From assembly GCF_000019665.1 (NCBI RefSeq), contig NC_010794.1, positions 2,223,146-2,287,145 of the forward strand: a stretch of DNA of 64,000 bases. The letters are read 5' to 3'. The notes under the pieces are model-generated. The model was not told the origin of the DNA, searched no databases, and worked only from the letters and a program-made list of their open reading frames with translations. The DNA is from Methylacidiphilum infernorum V4. GTDB taxonomy: Bacteria > Verrucomicrobiota > Verrucomicrobiia > Methylacidiphilales > Methylacidiphilaceae. A program made the position numbers and the translations under genes. Positions 8,644 through 18,791 of the stretch are shown piece after piece; position 1 is the first letter of the stretch, and the number at the start of each line of letters is the position of its first letter.

Positions 8644-9531
8644 TCAAACAATATCCATGGAAACATCGATAGCCCGAGCACTATGGGTGAGAAGTCCAAG
8701 AGAAATAAAATCGACTCCCAGCCGACTTACCGCTGTTAGTTTTTCTTTATCCACTCTTCCCGACACCTCGACCAAGGTCTTATTCCCTATAATCTCCAGT
8801 GCTCTTGCAATCTCCTCTACATCCATATTATCAAGCATGATGATGTCGGGAGACAGCTCGCAAAAAAGGCTGACTTCTTCGAGAGAGGAAGCTTCAATTT
8901 CTACCTTAATAAAAGGTTTTTGACATCTAACGCCGCCAAGCTGGCTTTTTATCCACTCAAGCCAACCTGCCCCATGTTTCTTCTTGAGAAGGGCTATGTG
9001 GTTATCCTTGATGAGAATATGATCTCCAAGGGAGAACCGGTGGTTTGCCCCTCCTCCGCAAATGACCGCGTATTTCTGGAGCATTCTCAATCCAGGCAGG
9101 GTTTTACGGGTATCGAGAATTCTCGTTTTTGTTCCCTTGACGGCTTGAACAAACTGGCTCGTCAAGGTAGACACACCGCAAAGATGGGATAAGAAATTGA
9201 GCGCCACCCTCTCCCCCAGGAGTAAGCTTTGGGCCTTTCCGGAGATTTCCATCACGGGAGTATTTTTTCCCACTTCCCGGCCATCCTCCGAAAAAAAGAG
9301 GCATTCTACAGAGGGATCAATAAAAGAGAATACCATTTTGACCAAGGGAAGCCCACAGAGGATTGCCTGTTCGCGGACAATAACTTGAGCTTTTGCTTCT
9401 GTATCTTGGGAAATCAATAAAGAAGAAGTCAGGTCGGCTAGTGCTATATCCTCTTCTAAACTTTGCTGAATAATTTTCTTAAGAATAAATTCAGGAATAG
9501 AATACAGGGGGGAGTTTTTTTTTATTTCCAT
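8644..9531 (-). CDS. nadC: Nicotinate-nucleotide pyrophosphorylase (quinolinate phosphoribosyltransferase)
   Basis: NadC converts quinolinate and PRPP to nicotinate mononucleotide in de novo NAD synthesis. The 295-aa product contains the conserved DTRKTLPGLR at 140-149, GGGANHRFSLGDHILIKDNH at 159-178, and the late ISLGLLTHSARAIDVSMDI segment. Length and motif order are normal. nadA and nadB are not nearby. It diverges from the DUF4388-like gene across a 205-bp AT-rich interval. Confidence 0.95.
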   Translation of the reverse strand: MEIKKNSPLYSIPEFILKKIIQQSLEEDIALADLTSSLLISQDTEAKAQVIVREQAILCGLPLVKMVFSFIDPSVECLFFSEDGREVGKNTPVMEISGKAQSLLLGERVALNFLSHLCGVSTLTSQFVQAVKGTKTRILDTRKTLPGLRMLQKYAVICGGGANHRFSLGDHILIKDNHIALLKKKHGAGWLEWIKSQLGGVRCQKPFIKVEIEASSLEEVSLFCELSPDIIMLDNMDVEEIARALEIIGNKTLVEVSGRVDKEKLTAVSRLGVDFISLGLLTHSARAIDVSMDIV

Positions 9532-9736
9532 TGAAACTTCTATCTTATAAAGTTTATTGCATTACCGAACTCATCAATGCACAATACTAGGAATCCCTTC
9601 GCTTTTTCTATTTATTAATGGTGGCAATGTTGAAAAAAGCTAGCTTTAAAAAAAGATAAGAATAGCGTGGAGGGAATGAAAAAAAGAATAAAATTTTTTC
9701 CTTTTTTGGATAAAATGTATTCAAAATCCCAATAGT

Positions 9737-10534
9737 ATGCTCTTTGGAAAAATAAAATCGATTCCGCTTCCTCAAATCGCCAAAATGATAGAAGAAAAAA
9801 GCGGAGTGGTTGAAATAAAAACGCCAAAAAATGAACTTTACAAGCTTCATTTTTCAAATCGGCAGTTCTTGGGAGCTGAAACAGAAAACGGCTGGGTAGA
9901 AGATATTTTTACATTGAGAGCCCTCCTCTTAGAGCTTACGGATAAGCAGGAAAGTTCCTTTTTTTTTAAGGAAACAGCCGTCGACAGTCAAAATCGAGCC
10001 TTGATGCTGCCCATAGAGCAATTTATCATCGCCTCTCTTCATTCTCTTAGGACCAAGTACCAAAAAACCATTGCCGATTTTTACCCCGATCCTGATACCG
10101 TTTTTCTTTCCACCGGCGCCGATCCCAGTTTCCTGGGAAGCGATCTTTTCGCCTTTTGGATAGAAGCTCAACCTTTTTTTTCTCGAGGAACAACCGCAAA
10201 AGAACTATTAAAGTACCTCTTTTTTCCTTTAGAAGACATCCTGTTTTATATCTATACACTCCATTTACTCGAAATGATCAGGTTATCGGATAAAAAAAGA
10301 GTATTTCAACTCCCCCTGGTAGAACATCCCCTTCTCAATAGTATAGAGAGTAAAACCCCCAACGATAACCTGAGTCCTGCCAACCTCGTAGAAGAAAAGC
10401 CTTCTTCATCCCTTGCGGAAAGAACAGAGATCCAGGCGATCCAAGTTTATCAATCTGACCAACAGCAGAAAAAAGGCTTGCTTAAGCGATTGATTTATAG
10501 TTTTAAGAACTTCTTTAGGAAAATGTATGAATGA
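9737..10534 (+). CDS. DUF4388/PATAN-like protein upstream of a Ras-like GTPase
   Basis: The first 55 or so residues (LFGKIKSIPLPQIAKMI, then a KTGR/L-type strand and an FSNRQFLGAE strand) resemble the DUF4388 (PATAN) domain, which is linked to bacterial gliding, response-regulator and small-GTPase signalling. The remaining ~210 residues have no motif I recognise. There is no signal peptide or membrane segment, so the 265-aa protein should be cytoplasmic. Its stop overlaps the start of the GTPase gene by 8 bp, and a Roadblock gene follows, so the three probably act together. The family call rests on the N-terminal pattern only. Confidence 0.6.
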   Translation: MLFGKIKSIPLPQIAKMIEEKSGVVEIKTPKNELYKLHFSNRQFLGAETENGWVEDIFTLRALLLELTDKQESSFFFKETAVDSQNRALMLPIEQFIIASLHSLRTKYQKTIADFYPDPDTVFLSTGADPSFLGSDLFAFWIEAQPFFSRGTTAKELLKYLFFPLEDILFYIYTLHLLEMIRLSDKKRVFQLPLVEHPLLNSIESKTPNDNLSPANLVEEKPSSSLAERTEIQAIQVYQSDQQQKKGLLKRLIYSFKNFFRKMYE

Positions 10535-11051
10535 GAACATCATTAAAATTTTTGTGACGGGACCTTCCGGAGCGGGGAAAACGACTTTTATTCGTTCGAT
10601 AAGCCAATCTGAAGTAATAACCACCGATGTGCCTTGTACGGATTTAAAGGGGAAAAAAGAAACCACGGTAGCCATGGACTACGGCTCTCTCAGCCTGGAG
10701 CGGTATTCGATCCATCTTTTTGGTTCGCCCGGGCAAGACCGTTTCGACTTTACCTGGGATATACTCAGGGAAGGGGCGATAGGCATCGTTATGCTCGTAG
10801 GAGGGCATGATCCCAGCCAGCTGCCTTCCTTAAAAAAAATCCATGATAAATTTGTGACCGAGTCCTCTATACCCTACATTTTAGGGGTTACTCACCAGGA
10901 CTTGACAGAAGTATGGACACCGGAAGAAATAGCCCGCTATCTCGATATTGATCCCTTTCTTTGCGTGGGAATCAATGCCTTGGATGAAAACAGTGCAACA
11001 GATGTCCTTGTACGCCTTTTCGAACTCATCGAAAAGGGAATGAAAGAATAA
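10527..11051 (+). CDS. Small Ras-like GTPase (MglA/COG2229 type)
   Basis: The 174-aa product has the P-loop GPSGAGKT at 12-19, a switch-I threonine region (ITTDVPC), and a G3-like LFGSPGQDRF, where the usual Asp of DxxGQ is replaced, as in COG2229 proteins. The G4 position reads THQD instead of NKxD. In other bacteria such GTPases cycle with a Roadblock-family GAP or exchange partner to set polarity or regulate signalling. Translational coupling to the upstream DUF4388-like gene and the Roadblock gene 184 bp downstream fit such a circuit. Output is unknown. Confidence 0.85.
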   Translation: MNENIIKIFVTGPSGAGKTTFIRSISQSEVITTDVPCTDLKGKKETTVAMDYGSLSLERYSIHLFGSPGQDRFDFTWDILREGAIGIVMLVGGHDPSQLPSLKKIHDKFVTESSIPYILGVTHQDLTEVWTPEEIARYLDIDPFLCVGINALDENSATDVLVRLFELIEKGMKE

Positions 11052-11159
11052 AGGGGTTTTCACCTTAAAGGCCGTCACCAACCCAATGAAAAAGATTTGA
11101 TTCCCGTTTTATCGAGCAAAAAAGGGCAGAAGGGATAAAAAAAGATTTTTTAATTTTTC

Positions 11160-11188
11160 TTGATCTATGCTTCGAAGAAAATTATGAA
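11160..11188 (+). promoter_or_regulatory. Candidate sigma-70-type promoter before the Roadblock gene
   Basis: A -35-like TTGATC (11160-11165) is separated by 17 bp from a -10-like TATGAA (11183-11188). It would give the Roadblock gene, and possibly the atp genes, a promoter independent of the GTPase. Both hexamers are imperfect. Confidence 0.3.
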
Positions 11189-11234
11189 CTTTAATTCTAA
11201 ATAGATCTAAATAGAAAACAAGGAGTTAACGAAG

Positions 11235-11609
11235 ATGTCTATTTCCGAGGAATTAAACATGGTTCTGGGAAGTTTAAGAAGTGCTGTTCCCGAGATTAAT
11301 GCAGCCTTAATAGCAACAACAGATGGACTGCCTGTTGCCCATTCCCTGAGTTCAGGAGATCCTAATCGTCTCTCGGCCATGGCTGCAACAGCTTTGGGAC
11401 TAGGCAAAAGAATATGTGAAACGTACGGAGGAGGAGAGTTCAGAGAAAATACCGTGTCGGGTTCTGAAGGCCAGATGTTTATCTATTCTGCTGGCGGCAA
11501 AGCGGTGCTTGGAGTCATAACAAAAACAGGGGGAAACGTGGGGCTCATCCATCTTGAAGCCAGAGAGGCGGCAAATAAAATTGCGGTGATTCTCAGCAGG
11601 GGGATGTAA
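11235..11609 (+). CDS. Roadblock/LC7 domain protein (MglB-like)
   Basis: The 124-aa protein consists of a single Roadblock/LC7 fold: helix ELNMVLGSLRSAVPEINAALIAT, the strand TDGLPVAHS, a helix with MAATALGLGKRI, then strands ending in GNVGLIHLEAREAANKIAVIL. Such proteins bind and regulate small GTPases; the obvious partner is the GTPase encoded at 10527-11051. A good ribosome site (AAGGAG, about 10 bp upstream) supports the ATG at 11235. atpB starts 68 bp downstream on the same strand. Confidence 0.85.
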   Translation: MSISEELNMVLGSLRSAVPEINAALIATTDGLPVAHSLSSGDPNRLSAMAATALGLGKRICETYGGGEFRENTVSGSEGQMFIYSAGGKAVLGVITKTGGNVGLIHLEAREAANKIAVILSRGM

Positions 11610-11676
11610 AGAACATAAAGGTTGTTCATACTTTTTACTTGACTTTTGTATCGTCATCTATAAAAAAAGGGCACCG

Positions 11677-12534
11677 ATGATTTTGGGCTTTATTGCTTCT
11701 ATTTCCGAGGGGAAAGCCGAGCCGCTCGTTCAGCCGGCGGCGGAGACCCTTTTTTGGATCGGGTTCCTTCCCGTAACCAGTTCCATGATCCAGACTTGGA
11801 TTGTCATGGGGATACTCTTTTTAATTATACGGCTCGGCACCCTTAGGCTATCCCTTATTCCCGGAGGGCTTCAGAATGCTATTGAAGCAGCCGTGGAGGG
11901 CTTAGAAAAACTGACCCGAGGCCTTCTTGAACCCAAGGTAGCCGATTGGGCATTTCCCCTGGTTGCCACCTATTTCATCTTTATCGTTTTTTCCAACATC
12001 ACGGATCTTCTTCCCGGGGTAGGGAGCATTGGTTACGGAGAAAAAGACCCGAGCCGAGCCCTTCCTTTTGCCATAAAACATACTTCGGTTCCTCTTTTTA
12101 GACCTCCCACTTCGGACGCCAATATGACTACGGCCATGGCTTTAATTTTCTTCGTGATGAGTACCTTTTGGGCATTTCGATACCATCATGGGATCAAGGG
12201 GGTCTTAAGTCATATTTTTGGTGTTAAAGGGGGATTCAGAGGATGGATAGTTGTCCCTCTTACCGTTCTATTTGCTGCCGTAGGCTTAATGGAAATTATT
12301 TCCATATTGATACGCCCTGTCGCCCTGGCGATGCGGTTATATGGCAATATCTATGGGGGGGAAACCGTCTTACACATGATGACGGGGATTTTATGGGGAT
12401 TGCCGGCAGTACCTTTCTATTTCTTTGAATTTATGGTAGCTATAATCCAGGCATTAATCTTTACGCTACTTTCCATTGTCTTTACCGGGACCCTTTGTTC
12501 CCATTTCGGTGAAGAAGTTTCAAAAGAAAGTTAA
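11677..12534 (+). CDS. atpB: ATP synthase Fo subunit a
   Basis: AtpB is the stator proton-channel subunit of Fo. The 285-aa, multi-span protein has the essential arginine in RPVALAMRLYGNI (about Arg220) and the LTVLFAAVGLMEIISILIRP helix preceding it. The first gene of the atp operon here is atpB; no atpI or atpZ precedes it. A 279-bp spacer with a strong stem-loop separates it from atpE, unusually long for this operon. Confidence 0.95.
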   Translation: MILGFIASISEGKAEPLVQPAAETLFWIGFLPVTSSMIQTWIVMGILFLIIRLGTLRLSLIPGGLQNAIEAAVEGLEKLTRGLLEPKVADWAFPLVATYFIFIVFSNITDLLPGVGSIGYGEKDPSRALPFAIKHTSVPLFRPPTSDANMTTAMALIFFVMSTFWAFRYHHGIKGVLSHIFGVKGGFRGWIVVPLTVLFAAVGLMEIISILIRPVALAMRLYGNIYGGETVLHMMTGILWGLPAVPFYFFEFMVAIIQALIFTLLSIVFTGTLCSHFGEEVSKES

Positions 12535-12725
12535 CCAATTTGAAAAAAGATATATAATTTAGGCTTTATAGAGAACATTTTCCTGGAGTTTAAAAAAGAT
12601 AGGCGAGGGAAAGATCGCAATTAGAACTTATGCATAGAAATGAATCACTTTCTATTTTAGCCGGTATTTTTTCATGAAAGGATGAAAAAATACTCCTTTT
12701 ATAATTTTCTACTCTTATAATTTAA

Positions 12726-12751
12726 ACACATGATAAACGGTTATCATGTGT
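12726..12751. other. Perfect 11-bp inverted repeat between atpB and atpE
   Basis: ACACATGATAA and TTATCATGTGT flank a 4-base ACGG loop, forming a perfect stem. No T run follows on either strand, so it is not a standard intrinsic terminator. Position, 62 bp before atpE, suggests an mRNA processing or stabilising hairpin, or a protein-binding operator. Confidence 0.6.
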
Positions 12752-12813
12752 AAGGAAAAAATAAACAAAACATAATATCATCTAAATACTAAATAAAAAC
12801 AGGGAGATTAAAA

Positions 12814-13026
12814 ATGTTGTTCTTAGCTCAAATGGTTTCGGGAAATGTAGCCATTGGTTTGGCTGCTTTAGGTGGTGCCGTTGGTGTAGGGCTTGCAGCT
12901 CTTGGAGCTGCAGGAGCAATTGGAAGAAATCCGGGGGCCTTTGGACTTGTATTTACAACAGCATTGCTGGGCATGGCCTTGTCCGAGGGACTAGCCATAT
13001 TGGTCTTTTTCGTAGTCGGAAAATAA
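12814..13026 (+). CDS. atpE: ATP synthase Fo subunit c
   Basis: The 70-aa hairpin protein has two transmembrane helices joined by the polar loop GRNPGA. The first helix is glycine-rich (GGAVGVGLAALGAAGAIG, 20-37), matching the packed c-ring interface. The ion-binding carboxylate is Glu58 in ALSEGLAIL. I do not see the extra Gln/Ser-Thr ligands of Na+-type rings, so proton coupling is likely. A GGGAG ribosome site lies upstream. It is somewhat shorter than the usual 75-90 residues. Confidence 0.95.
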   Translation: MLFLAQMVSGNVAIGLAALGGAVGVGLAALGAAGAIGRNPGAFGLVFTTALLGMALSEGLAILVFFVVGK

Positions 13027-13038
13027 CCCAAGGATTTT

Positions 13039-13569
13039 ATGGAAGAGACCTTGCATCAACTGGGGATAGAATGGAACAAGCTCATAGCCCAAATCATCAA
13101 TTTTGTCATCGTGCTTTGGGTGCTCAACCGTTTTGCTTTCAAGCCGGTTCTCAAAATTTTGGAAGAGAGGAGAAAAAAAATTGCTGAAAGTCTCCAAAAT
13201 GCGGAAAAGATAAAACAAGAACTGGCTGAAGCCGAAGAAGCCAGAAAAGAAATACTGCGTAAGGCAAACGAGCAAGCCTCATTCATCGTTGCTGAAGCGC
13301 AAAAAGTGGCTTCATACCAGGGTGAAAAGAAAATTCAAGAAGCTGTTGAAGAAGCAAAGAGGGTTCTAAAAAAGGCCGAAGAGAGCGCTAAGCTCGAAAG
13401 AGAAAAAGCCAAGGAAGAAATGCGCAGGGAAATTTTGAACCTTGTCATCGAAATCACCTCGAAAGTCGTAGGTAAAACGTTGACCTTGGATGACCAGGAA
13501 AGGTTGAAAAACGAAGTCCTAAGCAAGCTGCCCCAAAAAGAGGGCCATGAAGCCTATTCCAGAAATTAA
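13039..13569 (+). CDS. atpF: ATP synthase Fo subunit b
   Basis: The 176-aa peripheral-stalk protein has one N-terminal membrane helix (LIAQIINFVIVLWVLNRFAF, about 15-34), followed by a long charged coiled coil rich in Glu, Lys, Ala and Arg to about residue 140. It starts 12 bp after atpE. Only one b-type gene is present, so the stalk is presumably a b homodimer. Confidence 0.93.
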   Translation: MEETLHQLGIEWNKLIAQIINFVIVLWVLNRFAFKPVLKILEERRKKIAESLQNAEKIKQELAEAEEARKEILRKANEQASFIVAEAQKVASYQGEKKIQEAVEEAKRVLKKAEESAKLEREKAKEEMRREILNLVIEITSKVVGKTLTLDDQERLKNEVLSKLPQKEGHEAYSRN

Positions 13570-13598
13570 CTCTATTTTGCTCTGGCCATAAAAACGAG

Positions 13599-13994
13599 AT
13601 GAAAATTAGTCGAGAAGCGAAGCGCCAAGCTAAGGTTCTTTTTAAGTACTGTTTAAAAGACGGTTCAGTGGATACAGAAAAACTTAAGGAACTCATAAGC
13701 AGGTTATTGGCGGAAAAGCCGAGGCGTTACCTGGAAGTTCTGGAAAGACTTAAACAGCTTGTAGCCCACGAAGTAGCCAAAAAGACATACGTGGTCCAGA
13801 GTTCTACGGAGCTTCCCGACCAGGGCAAGTTGGTTTTTGATCAGCTTGAAAAAATCTTCGGTCCAGCCTTAGATAAGAAATACCAGATCTGCCCGGAACT
13901 TATTGGGGGCATAAGAATCCAGGTGGGTAGCGATGTCTGGGATGGTTCAATCGCCTACAGGCTCAAAAATATAGAGGCGATTTTAAATAAATAA
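13599..13994 (+). CDS. atpH: ATP synthase F1 subunit delta, short form
   Basis: The C-terminal part (LIGGIRIQVGSDVWDGSIAYRLKNI) is the conserved delta/OSCP signature, and position between atpF and atpA fits. At 131 aa it is roughly 45-50 residues shorter than the usual 175-180, with the loss in the N-terminal helical domain. No in-frame upstream start could lengthen it without running into atpF, whose stop is only 29 bp before the ATG at 13599. Short deltas may be a lineage trait. Confidence 0.85.
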   Translation: MKISREAKRQAKVLFKYCLKDGSVDTEKLKELISRLLAEKPRRYLEVLERLKQLVAHEVAKKTYVVQSSTELPDQGKLVFDQLEKIFGPALDKKYQICPELIGGIRIQVGSDVWDGSIAYRLKNIEAILNK

Positions 13995-14050
13995 TTTCTT
14001 ATTGTGGAAGACGGCCGCAAGACTATTGTTTTTGAAGAGGAGAATTAAAT

Positions 14051-15604
14051 ATGGACATTAGTTTGCTTCAAGAAATTGAAGAAAAATTATCCGAACTTAA
14101 ACTCGAAATCGGCAAATCCAATGTAGGAGTCGTCCGGGAAATAGGCGATGGGGTAGTCAAGATCGAAGGTTTAAGCGACGTGGGGATGAACGAAGTGATT
14201 GAATTTCCCCAGCGGTTGGATGAATTTGGACAGCCTATACGGGCCCTATGCTTGAATCTCGAAGAAACCGAAGTAGGGGGCGTTGTCCTGGGAAACTATT
14301 TAGCCATTCGGGAAGGCGACGAGGTCAGGACAACAGGCAAGCTCCTTCGCGTTCCCGTGGGCAAAGAACTTCTGGGCAGAGTGATCAATCCCTTGGGACA
14401 GGCCCTGGATGGAAAAGGTCCCCTATTAACCCAAAAAACCTACCCGGTGGAAAAAATTGCCCCGGGAATCGTCAAACGCAGAAGTGTCAATCAACCCGTG
14501 CAAACAGGGATAGTGGCCATAGATGCCATGATTCCTATCGGCAGAGGGCAAAGAGAACTGATTATTGGAGACAGGTCCACGGGAAAAACGACAATCGCCA
14601 TCGATACGATTATTAACCAGGCCCAGCTCAACAGGGCCCATGAAAAGGATAAAGCTTATAGACCTCTCTACTCGATTTACGTGGCCGTAGGACAGAAAAA
14701 CGCCAACATTTCTCGAGTCATTGATACCCTTGAAAAATACGGAGCCTTGGCTTACACGGTCGTCGTTGTCGCTGCGGCTTCCGATCCCGTCACCTTGCAG
14801 TACTTAGCCCCCTTTGCAGGCACGGCCATAGGAGAGTGGTTCATGGACAACGGCATGGACGCCTTAATCGTTTACGATGATTTATCCAAGCATGCAGCTG
14901 CTTACAGGCAAATTTCCCTCGTGTTAAAAAGACCTTCGGGAAGAGAGGCTTACCCTGGAGACATTTTCTATCTCCATTCAAGACTCCTTGAAAGATCGGC
15001 TAGACTAAATGAAAAAAGCGGGGGAGGAAGCTTGACGGCTCTGCCGATTATAGAGACCCAGGCCGGAGACGTTTCTGCCTATATCCCCACCAACGTCATC
15101 TCTATCACCGATGGACAGATCTATCTAGAAACCGATCTTTTTTACCAAGGGATAAGACCGGCTATTAATGTCGGCTTATCGGTCTCCCGGGTTGGCTCCT
15201 CGGCACAGATCAAAGCGGTTAAACAGGTCGCCGGCAAAACCAAGCTGGAACTAGCCCAGTTCAGGGAACTTGCTGCATTTGCCCAGTTTGCCACAGATCT
15301 CGATCCTGCTACAAAAGCCAAGCTTGATCGCGGAAGTCGTATCGTTGAAATCTTTAAACAACCCCAGTATTCCCCGGTCCCCGTAGAAATTCAAGTAGCC
15401 GTGCTCTGGGCAGTACAAAATGGTTATTTTGATAAAATACCCTTGGAAAAGGTAAAAACCGTTCAAGCGAAACTCGTCGATCACCTGGAAAGCAGAGAGC
15501 CGCAAGTTCTTGAATCTATTCGGTCTAAGAAGGCTTTGGATGAGGATTTAATTAAATCCCTGCGTCAAGCTCTAGATAACTTTTTCCAAGGTCTCGTGGA
15601 ATAA
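14051..15604 (+). CDS. atpA: ATP synthase F1 subunit alpha
   Basis: The 517-aa protein is full length and contains the P-loop GDRSTGKTT at about 173-181, the [18 protein letters not shown] region, and the arginine-finger segment typical of non-catalytic alpha subunits ([19 protein letters not shown]). It forms the alpha3beta3 hexamer with AtpD. A strong ribosome site (GAGGAG) sits about 9 bp upstream of the ATG. Confidence 0.97.
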   Translation: MDISLLQEIEEKLSELKLEIGKSNVGVVREIGDGVVKIEGLSDVGMNEVIEFPQRLDEFGQPIRALCLNLEETEVGGVVLGNYLAIREGDEVRTTGKLLRVPVGKELLGRVINPLGQALDGKGPLLTQKTYPVEKIAPGIVKRRSVNQPVQTGIVAIDAMIPIGRGQRELIIGDRSTGKTTIAIDTIINQAQLNRAHEKDKAYRPLYSIYVAVGQKNANISRVIDTLEKYGALAYTVVVVAAASDPVTLQYLAPFAGTAIGEWFMDNGMDALIVYDDLSKHAAAYRQISLVLKRPSGREAYPGDIFYLHSRLLERSARLNEKSGGGSLTALPIIETQAGDVSAYIPTNVISITDGQIYLETDLFYQGIRPAINVGLSVSRVGSSAQIKAVKQVAGKTKLELAQFRELAAFAQFATDLDPATKAKLDRGSRIVEIFKQPQYSPVPVEIQVAVLWAVQNGYFDKIPLEKVKTVQAKLVDHLESREPQVLESIRSKKALDEDLIKSLRQALDNFFQGLVE

Positions 15605-15617
15605 GGAGTTTTGCATC

Positions 15618-16499
15618 ATGGCTACTACCAGGGAAATCCGCAGGCGCATAAGATCCATTAAAAACACCGCCCAAATTACCAAGGCGATGCAAATGGTAGC
15701 CGCATCCAAAATGCGCAAAGCCCAACAACGGGCCATAGAAGGCAGGCCTTATCATAGCCTTTTTCAAGAAATAGTCCATAGTCTTATCCCGCAAGCCGGT
15801 CAACTCATTCATCCCTTGCTTGAAGCAAGGGCGATCCAAAAAGAAATTGTCTTTGTCATAGGGACGGATAAAGGCTTATGTGGTCCATTGAATACGAATC
15901 TTCTCCGTGAAATCTACAAGCATCATAGCCCAAACCATCTTTATGTGAGTATGGGTAAAAAGGTAAGGAATTATCTCTCCGGCTTAAAAGGGAGCAGGGG
16001 GGAAAATTTACTTTTGGCCGACTTTGAACTCAAGGATAACCTTACTTTTCGTGAGGCAAAAAGGATCGGCCATTTTCTTATAGAAAAATACCTCCATAAA
16101 GAAATCGACGCGATCTCCATCGCCTATTCCCATTTCGTCAATCCTCTCATCCAGAAACCGATTTATCGACGCATTGCCCCTATCAGTAAAGTGGAGCTCG
16201 TCAAAAAAGAAAAAGCCGAATCCCCTCCCGCAGAAAGTGTTTTACCCTTTAATTTTGAGCCTTCTGCAGAAGAACTCTTGGAGAGCCTTTTGCCTTTTTA
16301 CATCCATTGGGAAATTTATCAAGCCATTCTTGATAACCTGGCTTCAGAACATAGTGCAAGAATGGTCGCCATGAAAAGTGCCACAGAAAACGCCAAAAGC
16401 TTGCTTCAAGATTTATCCTTGGAATACAATAAAGCCAGGCAAGAATCGATAACCAAAGAAATATTGGAAATATCCACCGCCCAATATGCGATGGGATAA
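15618..16499 (+). CDS. atpG: ATP synthase F1 subunit gamma
   Basis: The central rotor shaft, 293 aa. The N-terminal helix has the typical IRRRIRSIKNTAQITKAMQM motif, the middle has FVIGTDKGLCGPLNTN, and the C-terminal helix has SARMVAMKSATENAKSLL followed by YNKARQESITKEILEI. Length is normal. An AAGGAG ribosome site overlaps the end of atpA, and 13 bp separate the genes. Confidence 0.96.
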   Translation: MATTREIRRRIRSIKNTAQITKAMQMVAASKMRKAQQRAIEGRPYHSLFQEIVHSLIPQAGQLIHPLLEARAIQKEIVFVIGTDKGLCGPLNTNLLREIYKHHSPNHLYVSMGKKVRNYLSGLKGSRGENLLLADFELKDNLTFREAKRIGHFLIEKYLHKEIDAISIAYSHFVNPLIQKPIYRRIAPISKVELVKKEKAESPPAESVLPFNFEPSAEELLESLLPFYIHWEIYQAILDNLASEHSARMVAMKSATENAKSLLQDLSLEYNKARQESITKEILEISTAQYAMG

Positions 16500-16520
16500 A
16501 ACGTAACCCTAGAAGACTGA

Positions 16521-17930
<1,410 letters not shown>

Positions 17931-17936
17931 GCGGCT

Positions 17937-18374
17937 ATGAGTATGACTTTGCAATTGGTCACTCCCGATGGAGTAACTTTTTCTGAAGAGGTTGAACAGG
18001 TCACTTTGCCCGGTGTCGATGGAGAAATGGGGGTGTATCCCAACCACGAACCACTGATCACTCAAATCGTTCCCGGTGAATTGTCCTACACAAAAAACGG
18101 GGGCAAGAAATATTACCTGGCCATTGGAGAAGGATTCGTAAAGATAACGGCAAAAAACGTCTCTGTCCTTGTCGATATGGCTTTAAAAGAAGAAGAAATA
18201 GAAGAGAAAAAAGTAGAGGAAGCTATTGCCCGTGCACAGGCAGCCATTAAACAGAAGCTTCTTGGAGAAGAGGAACTGGCTGCTACTCAAGCCATGCTCC
18301 TTAAGTCCATGGCACAATTAAAAGTCAAAAGAAGAAGATCGGGAACAGGAGCTCCTCCGGTAAGTCCACCTTGA
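17937..18374 (+). CDS. atpC: ATP synthase F1 subunit epsilon
   Basis: The 145-aa protein has the N-terminal beta-sandwich (LQLVTPDGVTFSEEVEQVTLPGVDGEMGVYPNHEPL) and a C-terminal helical hairpin rich in Glu and Lys (EEEIEEKKVEEAIARAQAAI). It connects gamma to the c-ring and can inhibit hydrolysis. It starts 6 bp after atpD and closes the operon; no clear intrinsic terminator follows. Confidence 0.94.
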   Translation: MSMTLQLVTPDGVTFSEEVEQVTLPGVDGEMGVYPNHEPLITQIVPGELSYTKNGGKKYYLAIGEGFVKITAKNVSVLVDMALKEEEIEEKKVEEAIARAQAAIKQKLLGEEELAATQAMLLKSMAQLKVKRRRSGTGAPPVSPP

Positions 18375-18459
18375 GATGCTTTCGAAATAAAACGGGGATT
18401 AAATCGGCAAAAGGCTTATTCCCTGTCTTTGCCTTTGCTAGTGCGTTTATATTTTATTC

Positions 18460-18765
18460 ATGAATTTTCCACTCCATGTTGATATTGTCGGTCGTTATTT
18501 AGCCATCCAATGGAATGACCAGTCGGAATCTTTAATAGCGCTTGAAAAATTAAGGAAAAATTGTCCTTGTGCCCTTTGTCAAGGAGAAAGCACAATCCTG
18601 AGCAGGGCAAAATCTCCCTCCTTGTCATACGGTCCCAAGAGCATGGAGCTCAAAGAAACCCGGATCATCGGCAACTACGGTCTGCAATGTTTTTGGGCTG
18701 ACGGGCATCAAACGGGCATTTATCCTTTTTCATTACTTTACGAACTGGGAAAAGAAAGCAGTTAA
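18460..18765 (+). CDS. DUF971 domain protein
   Basis: The 101-aa protein matches the DUF971 fold, also found at the N-terminus of gamma-butyrobetaine hydroxylases: LAIQWNDQSESLIALEKLRKNCPCALC and the hallmark WADGHQTGIYPFSLLYEL. The cysteines in the CPCALC segment may bind a metal. In other bacteria such stand-alone proteins have been linked to iron-sulfur metabolism, but a role here is not shown. It is separated by 85 bp from atpC and 26 bp from tilS. Confidence 0.8.
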   Translation: MNFPLHVDIVGRYLAIQWNDQSESLIALEKLRKNCPCALCQGESTILSRAKSPSLSYGPKSMELKETRIIGNYGLQCFWADGHQTGIYPFSLLYELGKESS

Positions 18766-18791
18766 AGCCGAAAAGGCAACGGGCTGATGCA

